Shown here: in pieces, positions 8,471 to 18,801 of the stretch
Numbering within the stretch: position 1 is the stretch's first letter
Layout: every line of letters begins with the position of its first letter
Assembly (NCBI GenBank): GCA_937982565.1
Contig: CALJLN010000010.1
Location: 178,346-242,345 of the forward strand
DNA: 64,000 nucleotides
DNA from: UBA2421 sp002343075
GTDB taxonomy: Bacteria > Planctomycetota > Phycisphaerae > Tepidisphaerales > Tepidisphaeraceae
Reading direction: 5' to 3'
Translations under genes and position numbers: made by a program
Notes under the pieces: generated by a model
What the model was told of the DNA's origin: nothing
The model's database searches: none
What the model saw: the letters and a program-made list of their open reading frames with translations, nothing else

Positions 8471-9442
8471 ATGGATTACCTCGTCAGCCCGAATAGCGCA
8501 GGTGCCCTAGTGTCCAAAGGCGATATTGATCGAATCCGCCAGAGTATTCAGAAGGTTTTTCTCGGCCATCCCCGTGCAATCGACCTGCTGCTGACGGGCC
8601 TGATCGCCCGCGGGCATGTGCTGATTGAAGATGTTCCCGGTGTTGGCAAAACCGTGCTCGCCAAGGCGCTGGCTAAGAGCATTGATTGTCGGTTTAACCG
8701 CATACAGCTAACCCCCGACCTGCTTCCCGGCGATGTGCTCGGCGTGGCGGTCTACAACAGTCAGGCGGCGCAGTTCGATTTCAAGCCGGGTCCGATCTTT
8801 GCCAATATTGTTCTCGCCGATGAGATTAACCGTACCACGCCGCGCACCCAGTCGGCATTGCTCGAAGCGATGAGCGAAGAGCAGGTGAGCATCGAAAACG
8901 AGACGCGAAAGCTCGAACGGCCATTTATGGTGGTCGCAACACAGAATCCGTTCGAGTTTGAGGGAACCTATCTACTGCCGGAGAATCAACTCGACCGGTT
9001 TTTGTTACGCGTGAGTGTCGGGTACCCCGATCGCGCTTCTGAACAGAAAATCCTGACGCAACAGCCGTCGCGGCAGGCACTTGACCAGTTGCAGCCTGTG
9101 ATTCACGCCGATGATGTGGTGCGCCTGCAGGACATGGTGCCAAGTGTCAAGCTCGATACGACGGTGGTTGAATACCTGCTCGACCTCGTCGACTCCACGC
9201 GTGACCACGATCAGTTGCATCTCGGCGTTTCGCCGCGGGGTGCGATTGCGCTGACAAACGCGTGTCAGGCGTGGGCCATCATCAACGGCCGGGATTATGT
9301 CACTCCTGATGATGTGAAGATGCTTTTCGTACCCTGCTGCGCCCACCGCGTGATCAGTAAGACATTTCTTCACAACGGCGATGCGGACGCCACCGCGCGC
9401 GTGCTGAAACAGATTCTGGATACTGTGCCAATAAGGAGTTAG
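8471..9442 (+). CDS. MoxR-family AAA+ ATPase
   Basis: A 323-residue protein, full length for the family. Walker A is GVGKT at residues 57-61, Walker B is IVLADEINR near 115-125, and the sensor-1 region reads VVATQNPFEFEGTYLLPE, all typical of MoxR. MoxR ATPases act as chaperones that activate partner proteins, often VWA-domain proteins, at the membrane. The next two genes encode DUF58 and transglutaminase proteins, the commonest MoxR neighbours, and all three run on the same strand with short gaps. Confidence 0.92.
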   Translation: MDYLVSPNSAGALVSKGDIDRIRQSIQKVFLGHPRAIDLLLTGLIARGHVLIEDVPGVGKTVLAKALAKSIDCRFNRIQLTPDLLPGDVLGVAVYNSQAAQFDFKPGPIFANIVLADEINRTTPRTQSALLEAMSEEQVSIENETRKLERPFMVVATQNPFEFEGTYLLPENQLDRFLLRVSVGYPDRASEQKILTQQPSRQALDQLQPVIHADDVVRLQDMVPSVKLDTTVVEYLLDLVDSTRDHDQLHLGVSPRGAIALTNACQAWAIINGRDYVTPDDVKMLFVPCCAHRVISKTFLHNGDADATARVLKQILDTVPIRS

Positions 9443-9539
9443 CAGCCAGAGAAGGCGTGACGAGTCGAATTGATTGCCTGTCCTCTTTCGCGCCCACCCC
9501 CTGCCGCACTCTGACATTCCGACTGCTGACGGCTTTGCA

Positions 9540-10784
9540 ATGATGTTTCGCCGACGACGCAAATCTCCGGTTGACGCGACGCCCGTCCGTAGGCGGCCAT
9601 CGATGGATCTTTCACTAACCGGCTTGATCTATCTCTCGCTGATGATGTTTATGGGCCTCGCGGCGATTAACACGCAGGCCAACCTGCTTTTCGGTGTATT
9701 TGGACTGATGATTGGCATTGTGCTTGTGGCGTATTGGATCAGTGGTGTGGTTTTACGCCGACTCGAACTCTCCCGGCGGCTGCCCGATCATGCGACGGTG
9801 GGAGAGCCGACGAGCGTTGCCTACGATTTTGTGAATCGCAAGCGGTTTTGGCCAAGTCTTTCCATTACCGTTTCAGAACTCGATGGCGTGGAGGGATTTC
9901 ACAAGCAACCCCACGGCTACCTGCTTCACGCCGCCGCGGGGCGAACGGCGTCGATCCCGGTCGAGTTGATTCCCAAGCGCCGCGGGCGACATTCGCTCGG
10001 GGTGCACCAGATCAGCACCAGCTTTCCCTTCGGTTTCATCAAACGCGCGATCGAGCGAAAGAAACTTGATACGCTGCTGGTGTACCCGGCGATCGGCCAG
10101 GTCGATCCGAAGTTGCTGCAACTGGCGCGCTCTGCGGAAACCATCGGCCCGACCGTTCGCCCAAGGCGGGGAGGCATGGATGAATTCTACGGGCTAAAAG
10201 AATATCGCACCGGCGAAAATCCGCGAATGATTTACTGGAGACGGTCTGCACGCACCGGCACGCTGGTGACCCGCGAAATGACACACGTCTCCCCGCCGCG
10301 ACTGATGATTCTCGTCGACACATACCTTCCCGAGCGCACCCCCGCGGCGCATGCCGACGTCGAAATGTGTATTGCCATGGCTGCCTCGCTGGCGAGTTAT
10401 GCGATTGAAGCCGAGTTGCCGGTCGGCTTGACGGCATGGAACGAGGGCTGGACGTCACTCGAGCCAGCGCGGGGCAAGCGACACCGGCGCGAACTGCTGT
10501 CGATGCTGGCATCCCTGCCGCTGAATGTGCGGCGATCAACTGACGAACTGCTGGCGGCCGCGCGAGAGCAGATGGATTCGGTTTCAACACCCGTGCTCTT
10601 CACCGCCGCCGGCAGCGCTTCGGCGATGGAATTGCCCGGTTCATCGGTTTTGGTGATTCGCCCGCATTCACCCCAGGCACACAGGTGGTTTCGGTTTGAT
10701 TCGAGCATCGATTTTGCACACGCGATGCCACTCGCGCAACAGCCGCCAGGTTATCACGGATTTGTTGTAAGAGATGGAGCCTAG
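9540..10784 (+). CDS. DUF58 domain protein
   Basis: About 414 residues. Two membrane segments near the N-terminus (GLIYLSLMMFMGLAAI and LFGVFGLMIGIVLVAYWI) are followed by a cytoplasmic or periplasmic beta domain and then the DUF58 hallmark YRTGENPRMIYWRRSART with LVTRE. The C-terminal part has a VWA-like fold (LMILVDTYLPE). I start at the ATG pair before FRRRRK; the longer frame from 9474 adds residues without family likeness. The ribosome site is weak. DUF58 proteins work with MoxR ATPases; the substrate is unknown. Confidence 0.88.
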   Translation: MMFRRRRKSPVDATPVRRRPSMDLSLTGLIYLSLMMFMGLAAINTQANLLFGVFGLMIGIVLVAYWISGVVLRRLELSRRLPDHATVGEPTSVAYDFVNRKRFWPSLSITVSELDGVEGFHKQPHGYLLHAAAGRTASIPVELIPKRRGRHSLGVHQISTSFPFGFIKRAIERKKLDTLLVYPAIGQVDPKLLQLARSAETIGPTVRPRRGGMDEFYGLKEYRTGENPRMIYWRRSARTGTLVTREMTHVSPPRLMILVDTYLPERTPAAHADVEMCIAMAASLASYAIEAELPVGLTAWNEGWTSLEPARGKRHRRELLSMLASLPLNVRRSTDELLAAAREQMDSVSTPVLFTAAGSASAMELPGSSVLVIRPHSPQAHRWFRFDSSIDFAHAMPLAQQPPGYHGFVVRDGA

Positions 10785-10833
10785 AATCAGCATCCGGCGG
10801 CGCGATGTGTCGAGGATTTAGGCAAGACGAGAT

Positions 10834-13149
10834 ATGTACGACATCAGCCAGTTTCGCACGACGCTTTATGTACTGCTCTTTCTGGGCTTTGCAGGTTTTG
10901 CGCTGGCTGCGAGTTCGGTTGAGGCGTTCATTCTGTCGGTCGGTGCACTTGTTCTGCACGCATGGTTGATGAAGACGCGCCGGTTTAAGCCCATGCCCCG
11001 ATGGTTAGCCGGGCTTGTCACCACCACGTTATTTATATTCACCGCCCTGTCACTCTACGATGAATTGCAGACGCGCGCGGTCTTCATTCTTGGGCAGTTC
11101 TTGATCTGGCTGCAGTTGGTCAAGCTGTATGAGCTGCGCAGCAATCGCGACTACGCCCAACTGCTCGTACTCACCGTCCTGCTCATGGTGGCAGCGGCCA
11201 TCAACTCGGCAAGCCTGATTTTCGGACTGGTCCTGCTCGCACACATATTTCTGGCACTCTACGCGTGCCTGCTGTTTCATTTGAAGCTGGAGACCGACCA
11301 GGCCAAGGCAATGCTCGGCTTGAGCGAAGAAAATGTGCCCCCGGACACACTTCGGCAGGATCAGCGGTACCTTGGACGATCCATGCGCCGGCTGACGATC
11401 CTGGTGGCCTGCGCGTCCATCGCGATGGCCGTGCTGGTGTTTCTACTGTTTCCGCGCGGCAGCGGAGCCAATGTGTTCGCTCTGCAGATGCGCGCACAGC
11501 AATCGCTCACAGGGTTTAGCGATGAGGTATCGTTTCAGAACATCGCGAGAATCACGCAAAACACGGAACAAGTTGCCAGCGTGCGGCTCTTTCACAACGG
11601 GCGGCTGGTCGCCGGCACGATGCCACTGCTATTGCGGGGGCGCACTTACAATGTTTACAGCGGCAACGACGCCGCCAATCGCGCGCCGTGGCAATGGACG
11701 AATGAATCAACCATGCCATGGGAAGCAAGAGAGCCGGTCAGTCTCCGGGCCGATGAAGTGCAATACTTCGTCGATGACGATGGCACCGACATTTGGCGGC
11801 AACAGGTGAAGCTGGAAGCCAACGCCAGCAGGGCACTGTTTGCGATGGCGGGGATCACAGCAATCAGTACGTCCCGAGACCGCACGGCCTCTTACAATCC
11901 ACTCGACGAAACCATCGAGCTTCAAGACCCGCTCAGCGGGCAGTTCAAGTACGAAGTGTCGTCGCGGCGCCTGCTTGATCGACGACCACTTCACGCAAGT
12001 GTGCCCGGATCGCGCCGGGCGGCACGCAATCTGATGTGGCAGTTTCAAAGCATGGCGCAGAATGTGCGCCCTGCGCAAAAGTCGGCGATTGCCCCCGAAA
12101 TCCGCGAGTTTGCCCGCAACCCGGAAGTATCGGGAATGGGCGAGCAAGGGCCGCTCATCGACCAGCTACGCAGGCTGCCTGTGCCGGGCGAAGTTGACAT
12201 GGAGATCGCGAGAAACATTGAACGATATCTGCGCGACAACTTTGAGTATACGCTCGATCTCACCTCCCTGCCGCGCGACACCGACCCGATTGTCGCCTTT
12301 CTCACCGAGTTCAAGAAGGGCCATTGCGAATTCTTCGCCGGGACAATGGTCCTTGCCCTGCAATCGCTCGGGGTTGAAGCTCGTATGGTGACCGGATTTC
12401 GGTGCGACGAGTACAACAACTGGGGCGAGGGCTTTTACATCGTCCGGCAGAGTCATGCCCATGCCTGGGTGGAAGTGCGCGGCCCGCACGGGTGGGAGAC
12501 CTTCGACCCCACGAGCAGCCGGCTGGCAGATGGCTCCGCTCCGGAGCAGACGGCGTGGCAGAAGTTTATGCACGCTTTTAACTACCTTGAGTACATCTGG
12601 GCAGAGTCCGTCGTGGCATATGATCGCGACTCGCGCACGAACATCATCAACGCCGCCGACACGGCAATGACCAACACGGCCGGGCGGGCTTCCGGGGCGA
12701 TCAGCTCGTTCAAGCAGCGGCTGAGGAATCCGGCGTTGTTTTATTCGGTCAGCACGCGCGTACTCACGGGCTTGCTCCTGTTGATGATCGGCTTCACGCT
12801 CGCCGCTGTCGGGTGGTTTGTGTTCGAGAGATGGCGGCTCTGGCAAAGGGCAAGGCGCATCGGCCTCGACGCGCTGCCGAAGTCTGATCAGCTTCGCCTG
12901 GCCCGACAGCTCGAATTTTACGACCGCCTGTCGCAACTGCTTGAGAAAAATGGGGTACGCCGTCCGGCACACGCCACGCCAATGGAGTTTGCCCGGTCGA
13001 TGTCATTTCTCCCGCCCGACGTCTACGATCGCGTGCATCGTCTGACGGACGTCTATTACCGAGTGCGATACGGCGATCACGATATCAGCCCTGTACAGCA
13101 GCGGAGACTGTTAAAAACTGTTGACCGGCTTCAGGCGGCGCTGGCGTAA
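10834..13149 (+). CDS. DUF3488/transglutaminase-like membrane protein
   Basis: A 771-residue protein. The first ~200 residues contain six or so hydrophobic segments (DUF3488). A periplasmic part with a transglutaminase-like core follows: the catalytic Cys in KKGHCEFFAGTM near residue 498, His in QSHAHAWVEV near 542, and Asp in FDPTSS near 558. Another membrane segment lies around 640-662, then a DUF4129-like cytoplasmic tail ending DRLQAALA. All three catalytic residues are in place, so it may be an active protease or cross-linking enzyme. It is the third gene of the MoxR-DUF58 set, 50 bases after DUF58. Confidence 0.92.
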   Translation: MYDISQFRTTLYVLLFLGFAGFALAASSVEAFILSVGALVLHAWLMKTRRFKPMPRWLAGLVTTTLFIFTALSLYDELQTRAVFILGQFLIWLQLVKLYELRSNRDYAQLLVLTVLLMVAAAINSASLIFGLVLLAHIFLALYACLLFHLKLETDQAKAMLGLSEENVPPDTLRQDQRYLGRSMRRLTILVACASIAMAVLVFLLFPRGSGANVFALQMRAQQSLTGFSDEVSFQNIARITQNTEQVASVRLFHNGRLVAGTMPLLLRGRTYNVYSGNDAANRAPWQWTNESTMPWEAREPVSLRADEVQYFVDDDGTDIWRQQVKLEANASRALFAMAGITAISTSRDRTASYNPLDETIELQDPLSGQFKYEVSSRRLLDRRPLHASVPGSRRAARNLMWQFQSMAQNVRPAQKSAIAPEIREFARNPEVSGMGEQGPLIDQLRRLPVPGEVDMEIARNIERYLRDNFEYTLDLTSLPRDTDPIVAFLTEFKKGHCEFFAGTMVLALQSLGVEARMVTGFRCDEYNNWGEGFYIVRQSHAHAWVEVRGPHGWETFDPTSSRLADGSAPEQTAWQKFMHAFNYLEYIWAESVVAYDRDSRTNIINAADTAMTNTAGRASGAISSFKQRLRNPALFYSVSTRVLTGLLLLMIGFTLAAVGWFVFERWRLWQRARRIGLDALPKSDQLRLARQLEFYDRLSQLLEKNGVRRPAHATPMEFARSMSFLPPDVYDRVHRLTDVYYRVRYGDHDISPVQQRRLLKTVDRLQAALA

Positions 13150-13181
13150 GCAGGTCTGCACCTTGACCACAGAAATCTACT

Positions 13182-14513
13182 ATGCGAGCAAGCATTCTCT
13201 CGATCGGCGATGAACTCGTCCTCGGCCAAACCCTCGATACCAACACTCAATGGATCGCCAGGCAGCTTGCTGCGGTCGGGTGTGACATCGGGGAACACCG
13301 CACCGTTGGGGACGACCAACGGAGCATCGAAATCGCAATTCAAGAGATATCACCCCGCTGCAACTTTCTCTTCATCTCCGGGGGGCTGGGCCCTACCGAT
13401 GATGACCTCACTCGCCAGGCCGTTGCGAAAGTAGCCGGGGTAAACCTGCAGTTGAGCCAGGAATGGCTCGACAAGATGATCGCGTTTTTTGCCGCCAGGA
13501 AGCGGCCCATGGTCGATCGAAACCGAATACAAGCCATGCTCCCTACTGGCTGCACCATGTTGGATAATCCCAACGGCACTGCATGCGGATTTTCCTGCTC
13601 GCTGCCGGCTGCCGACTGCACACTCTTCTGCATGCCCGGCGTCCCGAAGGAAATGAAGCCGATGTTCACGGAGCATGTTCTTCCGGCAATCAGAAAGGCT
13701 TCCGGCGGTGCTGTCATTCTACAGCGGACGCTTCACACCTTCGGGGCAGGCGAGAGCCAGGTTGCAGAAATGCTCGGCGATCTGATGGATCGCAAACGCA
13801 ATCCGAGCGTCGGCACGACCGTGAGCAATAACGTCGTCTCCCTCCGGATCAACGCCCGGGCACCCTCGCCTGACGAAGGCGAGAACGCAATGCGCCAGAC
13901 GATCGACGCATGCCGCGACAAGCTTGGCGAATTGATCTACGGCACCGATGACGATTCGCTGGCCAGCGCCGTTGCAAAACTGCTCACCAACGGTGCGGAA
14001 ACAACTGATTCGCGATCAATCGTACAGACAGTCACCACGGCCGAAAGCTGCACCGGCGGGCTGATAGCGAAGTATCTCACCGATATCCCCGGCTCGAGCG
14101 CCTATTTCAAACAGGGCTTCATTGTGTACAGCAATCAAGCCAAGACGGACCGCCTTGGGGTCAGCGAGAACATCATCCATGTGCACGGCGCGGTGAGTGA
14201 GCCAGTGGTGATCGCAATGGCAAAACACGCCCGGCGGCTCACCAGGTCTGATTATGCCCTTGCTGTCAGTGGCATCGCCGGGCCAGACGGGGGATCGGCA
14301 GCCAAGCCGGTCGGCACCGTCTGTGTCGGACTGGCGCATCTACCCAATCTTAGACAGCCGGGATTTCGAAACGCCGATCGGGAAGAAGAAGTCTTTGCCG
14401 TCGCGCGCACATTCAACTTCCCCGGCGACCGCGACATGGTCCGCGACCGCGCCGCGAAAATGGCGCTGGCGATGCTCCGTTACCGGTTGCTCGGCGTGCC
14501 CATGCCATTTTAA
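13182..14513 (+). CDS. cinA: CinA family protein (NMN deamidase-type C-terminal domain)
   Basis: A 443-residue two-domain protein. Residues 1-170 are a molybdopterin-binding-like domain: SIGDELVLGQTLDTNTQWIA and FISGGLGPTDDDLT. Residues about 270-443 are the CinA C-terminal amidase, with TAESCTGGLIAKYL, GSSAYFKQGFIVYSN and VSGIAGPDGG. The C-terminal domain hydrolyses nicotinamide mononucleotide to recycle the pyridine cofactor; the N-terminal domain has ADP-ribose pyrophosphatase activity in some homologues. Both domains are complete. It starts 33 bases after the transglutaminase gene. Confidence 0.92.
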   Translation: MRASILSIGDELVLGQTLDTNTQWIARQLAAVGCDIGEHRTVGDDQRSIEIAIQEISPRCNFLFISGGLGPTDDDLTRQAVAKVAGVNLQLSQEWLDKMIAFFAARKRPMVDRNRIQAMLPTGCTMLDNPNGTACGFSCSLPAADCTLFCMPGVPKEMKPMFTEHVLPAIRKASGGAVILQRTLHTFGAGESQVAEMLGDLMDRKRNPSVGTTVSNNVVSLRINARAPSPDEGENAMRQTIDACRDKLGELIYGTDDDSLASAVAKLLTNGAETTDSRSIVQTVTTAESCTGGLIAKYLTDIPGSSAYFKQGFIVYSNQAKTDRLGVSENIIHVHGAVSEPVVIAMAKHARRLTRSDYALAVSGIAGPDGGSAAKPVGTVCVGLAHLPNLRQPGFRNADREEEVFAVARTFNFPGDRDMVRDRAAKMALAMLRYRLLGVPMPF

Positions 14514-14693
14514 CGCCCCCGCCCGCAGGCACACCCGATCCTGCCACTCTGACAGTCTGAGGTTGCCGTCAACCAAGGTTTGACAGCCCAAGCTTCAACG
14601 CAGCACCACCCACCCAAACCTTAAAGGCCTGTCAATTATGCACTTACGATTTTGCGCCTCGCGGCACGGCTGTTGTTACACGCTTGACGCGTG

Positions 14694-15101
14694 ATGTCTG
14701 TTGCGTTTGATCCATCTCGATTCACCGTCCTGCTCGCGGATGCCAACGATCCGTGGCGGAACATCGTTGATGGGCTGCTCACGCCCATGGGTGTGAAGAC
14801 CGTATCGGTGCGAACCGGAAGAGACGCCCTCAGCATGATCGAACAAAAGCAGGTGCATGTCGCCGTGCTGGATGTAGACATGCCCGGCATGGGCGGGATG
14901 CAAGTTGTCAAGCGCATGCAGCAGCTCAACGCCGCGCCGCCGGCCATTTTGCTGGCCCGGCAGGTTTCAGCGCAATTGATGCACGAGGCCCTGGGAATGC
15001 GCGTCTTCAGCGTTCTTGGAAAGCCAGTTGATTTTAACCTGCTGCTCGATTCGCTCGCCCGAGTCATGCGGCGGCACTACGAAGGACGCTGGCCGGCGTA
15101 A
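14694..15101 (+). CDS. Stand-alone response regulator receiver protein
   Basis: A 135-residue receiver domain with no output domain. The phosphoacceptor is Asp60 in VLDVDMPGMGG and the conserved Lys lies in VLGKPVDF. The acidic pair after strand 1 is reduced to ADAND, so one acidic residue is displaced. No histidine kinase gene is adjacent. Single-domain receivers usually act in phosphorelays or by protein contact; the partner is not in this window. An alternative GTG lies one codon upstream. Confidence 0.85.
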   Translation: MSVAFDPSRFTVLLADANDPWRNIVDGLLTPMGVKTVSVRTGRDALSMIEQKQVHVAVLDVDMPGMGGMQVVKRMQQLNAAPPAILLARQVSAQLMHEALGMRVFSVLGKPVDFNLLLDSLARVMRRHYEGRWPA

Positions 15102-15110
15102 TCTGAACAA

Positions 15111-15191
15111 GAGTTGCTGGTTCTAGTTGCTAGTTGCTAGATCCCAGCGTTGATGATTTCCAACTGGCAACATGTAGCAAGCAACCAGAAA
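15111..15191. repeat. Short-unit palindromic element, TTGCTAG family
   Basis: The left arm contains repeated TTGCTGG/TTGCTAG units (GTTGCTGGTTC, TAGTTGCTAGTTGCTAG). The right arm contains the complementary GGCAAC, TAGCAAGCAACCAG. The arms can pair imperfectly. It fills the gap between the receiver gene and groES. No CIRCE heat-shock operator is visible here. Confidence 0.5.
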
Positions 15192-15209
15192 CACTTACGG
15201 AGGTTCGTT

Positions 15210-15500
15210 ATGGCAAAGCTTCGCCCCCTCGGCGACAAGATTCTCGTGAAGCGCGTTGAAGCCGAGACCAAGACCAAGTCTGGGATCGTCCTGCCCGACA
15301 GCGCAAAGGAAAAGCCCAAACGCGGGAAGATCCTCGCCATCGGCGATGGCAAGCGCCTCGACACCGGCGAACGCGCCCCATTCAGCGTGAGAAAAGGCGA
15401 CGAAGTCATCTTCACCAGCTACGCCGGCACCGAGATCAAGCTCGACGGCGAAGAAATCCTCATCATGTCGGAAGACGATGTGCTGGCGGTTGTCGAGTAA
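15210..15500 (+). CDS. groES: Co-chaperonin GroES
   Basis: A 96-residue protein, normal GroES length. It starts MAKLRPLGDKILVKRVEAE and carries the mobile-loop region TKSGIVLPDSAKEKP and the typical end EDDVLAVVE. The start is fixed by a strong GGAGG at 15199-15203. GroES caps the GroEL ring during ATP-driven protein folding. groEL follows 109 bases later on the same strand; that gap is filled by an inverted-repeat element rather than the usual short spacer. Confidence 0.97.
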   Translation: MAKLRPLGDKILVKRVEAETKTKSGIVLPDSAKEKPKRGKILAIGDGKRLDTGERAPFSVRKGDEVIFTSYAGTEIKLDGEEILIMSEDDVLAVVE

Positions 15501-15591
15501 ACGATGAACGATGAAGTCGGAACGATGAACGGCATACTTGCCCTATCGGTCCTCTTCAATTCATCATTCATCGTTCATCATTCATCGTTTT
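15500..15591. repeat. Short-unit palindromic element, AACGATGA family, between groES and groEL
   Basis: The left arm begins at the groES stop codon and is built of AACGATGA units separated once by AGTCGG. The right arm holds the complement (TTCATCATTCATCGTTCATC and again TTCATCGTTT). A 25-base unrelated spacer lies between them. The units match the arms of the larger element at 54166-54617, which encodes a four-helix-bundle protein; this copy has no ORF. It lies inside the groESL transcription unit and would form a long stem in the mRNA. Confidence 0.8.
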
Positions 15592-15609
15592 TGAATCGGA
15601 GATCCAATC

Positions 15610-17247
<1,638 letters not shown>

Positions 17248-17310
17248 TGAACGCCCTCGCCCGCTAAGCCGGGAGAGGCTGGGGGTGAGGGTTTTACCTC
17301 GTCTAGCAAG

Positions 17311-17350
17311 CAGGCTCGAAAGCGCAAACCGCTTTCGAGCCTGTTTTTGT
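17311..17350 (+). terminator. Intrinsic terminator after groEL
   Basis: A perfect 14-bp stem, CAGGCTCGAAAGCG with CGCTTTCGAGCCTG around a 5-base CAAAC loop, is followed directly by TTTTTGTT. It ends the groES-groEL unit and lies just upstream of the broken toxin gene. Confidence 0.92.
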
Positions 17351-17364
17351 TATACTGCGATCGG

Positions 17365-17844
17365 ATGAAGCCGAGCGTCTACATCGAGACGAGTGTGGTT
17401 GGGCATTTGACGAGCCGGATACCCGGTGATCCAGTCGTCACCGGGCAGATGCATGGCACGTGCCGCTGGTGGAACGAGCGCCGTGGAGATTTCGAACTCT
17501 TCGTATCCGAAGCGACGGTTGCAGAGTGATCGCAGGGCAATCCCGTCGCTTCGAGACAACGGCTCGAGGCAATCGCTGAACTCCCAGTACTGCCAATGAC
17601 AGACTCTGGTCGTGAGCTTTCGCAGCTGCTGCTCATGCGGCACGCATTGCCGATGAAAGCGAGAGTGGACGCAATTCACATCGCGCTGGCGGCGACCAAC
17701 TCGATCGACTATGTGCTTACCTGGAACTGTAAGCACATCGCGAACGCAACGTTGCGAAGTAAGATTGAGGCGAGTTGTCGCGAGGCAGGCTACAATCCGC
17801 CAATTCTGTGCACGCCGTTTGAACTGCTGGAGGTGTTGGAATGA
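17365..17844 (+). pseudogene. PIN-domain (VapC-like) toxin gene with one in-frame TGA
   Basis: One reading frame encodes MKPSVYIETSVVGHLTSR up to VSEATVAE, then TGA at 17527-17529, then continues in the same frame with SQGNPVASRQRLEAIAELP, DAIHIALAATNSIDYVLTWN and PFELLEVLE. Together these form a complete PIN ribonuclease of the 'YIETSV...DALHIALA...LLTWNC' type, with the acidic residues present (E in YIETS, D in VDAIHIA). The only defect is the single stop, where homologues have Ala or a similar residue. Most likely it is a recently inactivated toxin. There is no visible SECIS-like hairpin to suggest selenocysteine. Confidence 0.8.
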
Positions 17845-18035
17845 AAGACGATCCAATCGTTCAAGAGATTCACAAGATCCGCGAGAAAATGCTCGCCGAT
17901 TTCGGCGGTGACCTAGACGCGCTTTACAGGCACCTGCAGCACCAGACGGAAGAAGCGGCCCGGGCTGGCCGAGTCGTTGCCGCGCCGCCGCATCGGCCCC
18001 TTGAGGATCGGCCCGTCGCGAAGAAGGCTGGTTGA
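17841..18035 (+). CDS. Small partner protein of the PIN gene (antitoxin-like)
   Basis: A 64-residue, highly charged protein: MKDDPIVQEIHKIREKMLAD, with a helical middle and a Pro/Arg/Lys-rich tail. Its ATG overlaps the toxin stop (ATGA), so the two genes form one translational unit with the toxin first. Proteins with this 'DPIVEEIRRIRE' start commonly follow PIN genes of this type. Because the toxin frame is broken, the antitoxin may be a relic still being expressed. It ends in disordered residues without a recognisable DNA-binding fold. Confidence 0.65.
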   Translation: MKDDPIVQEIHKIREKMLADFGGDLDALYRHLQHQTEEAARAGRVVAAPPHRPLEDRPVAKKAG

Positions 18036-18264
18036 TCCTGATGACTCGGACGTAAGTCAACGCTGGCCATGGAAGGCCTTTCGCCGTACAGCAGCACCTC
18101 ACAGGCAGTGACGTTGATGCATGCACACGAACCGAACGCCACAGCTCCTGCATCGTTGATTTCTGCGCGAACGATGGGACGATTGGTGTTGAGTCTCTTG
18201 GGCAGTGGGATTTTGGTACCTCGCGTGCCGGGTATTTTCTGTTTCCTTCGAAAGGAGAGTTGTC

Positions 18265-18786
18265 ATGCCTCTCAAGACCATTCATCTGAAGGTTGATGAA
18301 ACCATCATCGCCGCAGGCGACGTGGAACAGATCATGGAACCGTTCTGGCTGGCCGCGGAAGTTTCTGGGAGTCTTTTAGAGTATGAGGAGAGCCTTCGGC
18401 CGTTTTCCACGTCACAACGGCTATTGTGCGCGTTTCAATGGTATGTTTCGGAAGTGTTGAACGGTGGCCATGTGCAGTTCTTTTCCAACTCCACCGGAAT
18501 GCTCTGGCAGCATCCATTGAAAGCATGTGAGGCGATGGAAATGCCGGAGCGCGGCGCACTGCTGCAAGCGGCGGTTGATAGACTGGGGGGCGATCCACCG
18601 ACCGAGACCGAAGCGCGAAACGACTTGATGGAATCACTGGATGCTGTGTTCGGCGACTTGGACGACCGATTTTACGACCTCGCGAAGGGCGAGGCCGAAC
18701 TCACGACCTCCGTACTGAAGTTCATCCGCTCGCGACCGACCGATTTTCATTTCGCAGGCGTTGTGCAGGTTCGGGAGTCCGCTTGA
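18265..18786 (+). CDS. DUF4375-like (DMP19-type) protein
   Basis: A 173-residue soluble protein. AAGGAGAG six bases upstream fixes the ATG of MPLKTIHLK. The middle part (STSQRLLCAFQWYVSEVLN, GGHVQFFSNSTG) matches the DUF4375/DMP19 pattern 'E..NGG..QFF.N..G'. DMP19 in Neisseria mimics DNA; here the function is unknown. The preceding 229 bases (18036-18264) hold no gene I can support. It converges with prfA. Confidence 0.75.
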   Translation: MPLKTIHLKVDETIIAAGDVEQIMEPFWLAAEVSGSLLEYEESLRPFSTSQRLLCAFQWYVSEVLNGGHVQFFSNSTGMLWQHPLKACEAMEMPERGALLQAAVDRLGGDPPTETEARNDLMESLDAVFGDLDDRFYDLAKGEAELTTSVLKFIRSRPTDFHFAGVVQVRESA

Positions 18787-18801
18787 ACAATCACGCTCTC
18801 C

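Noticed and set aside
15102..15209. CIRCE (HrcA) heat-shock operator upstream of groES
   Set aside because: I could not find TTAGCACTC-N9-GAGTGCTAA or a close variant. The gap is occupied by a TTGCTAG-type palindrome instead.
17527..17529. Selenocysteine at the in-frame TGA of the PIN gene
   Set aside because: No SECIS-like hairpin follows, homologous proteins do not have Sec or Cys there, and a nonsense mutation is simpler.
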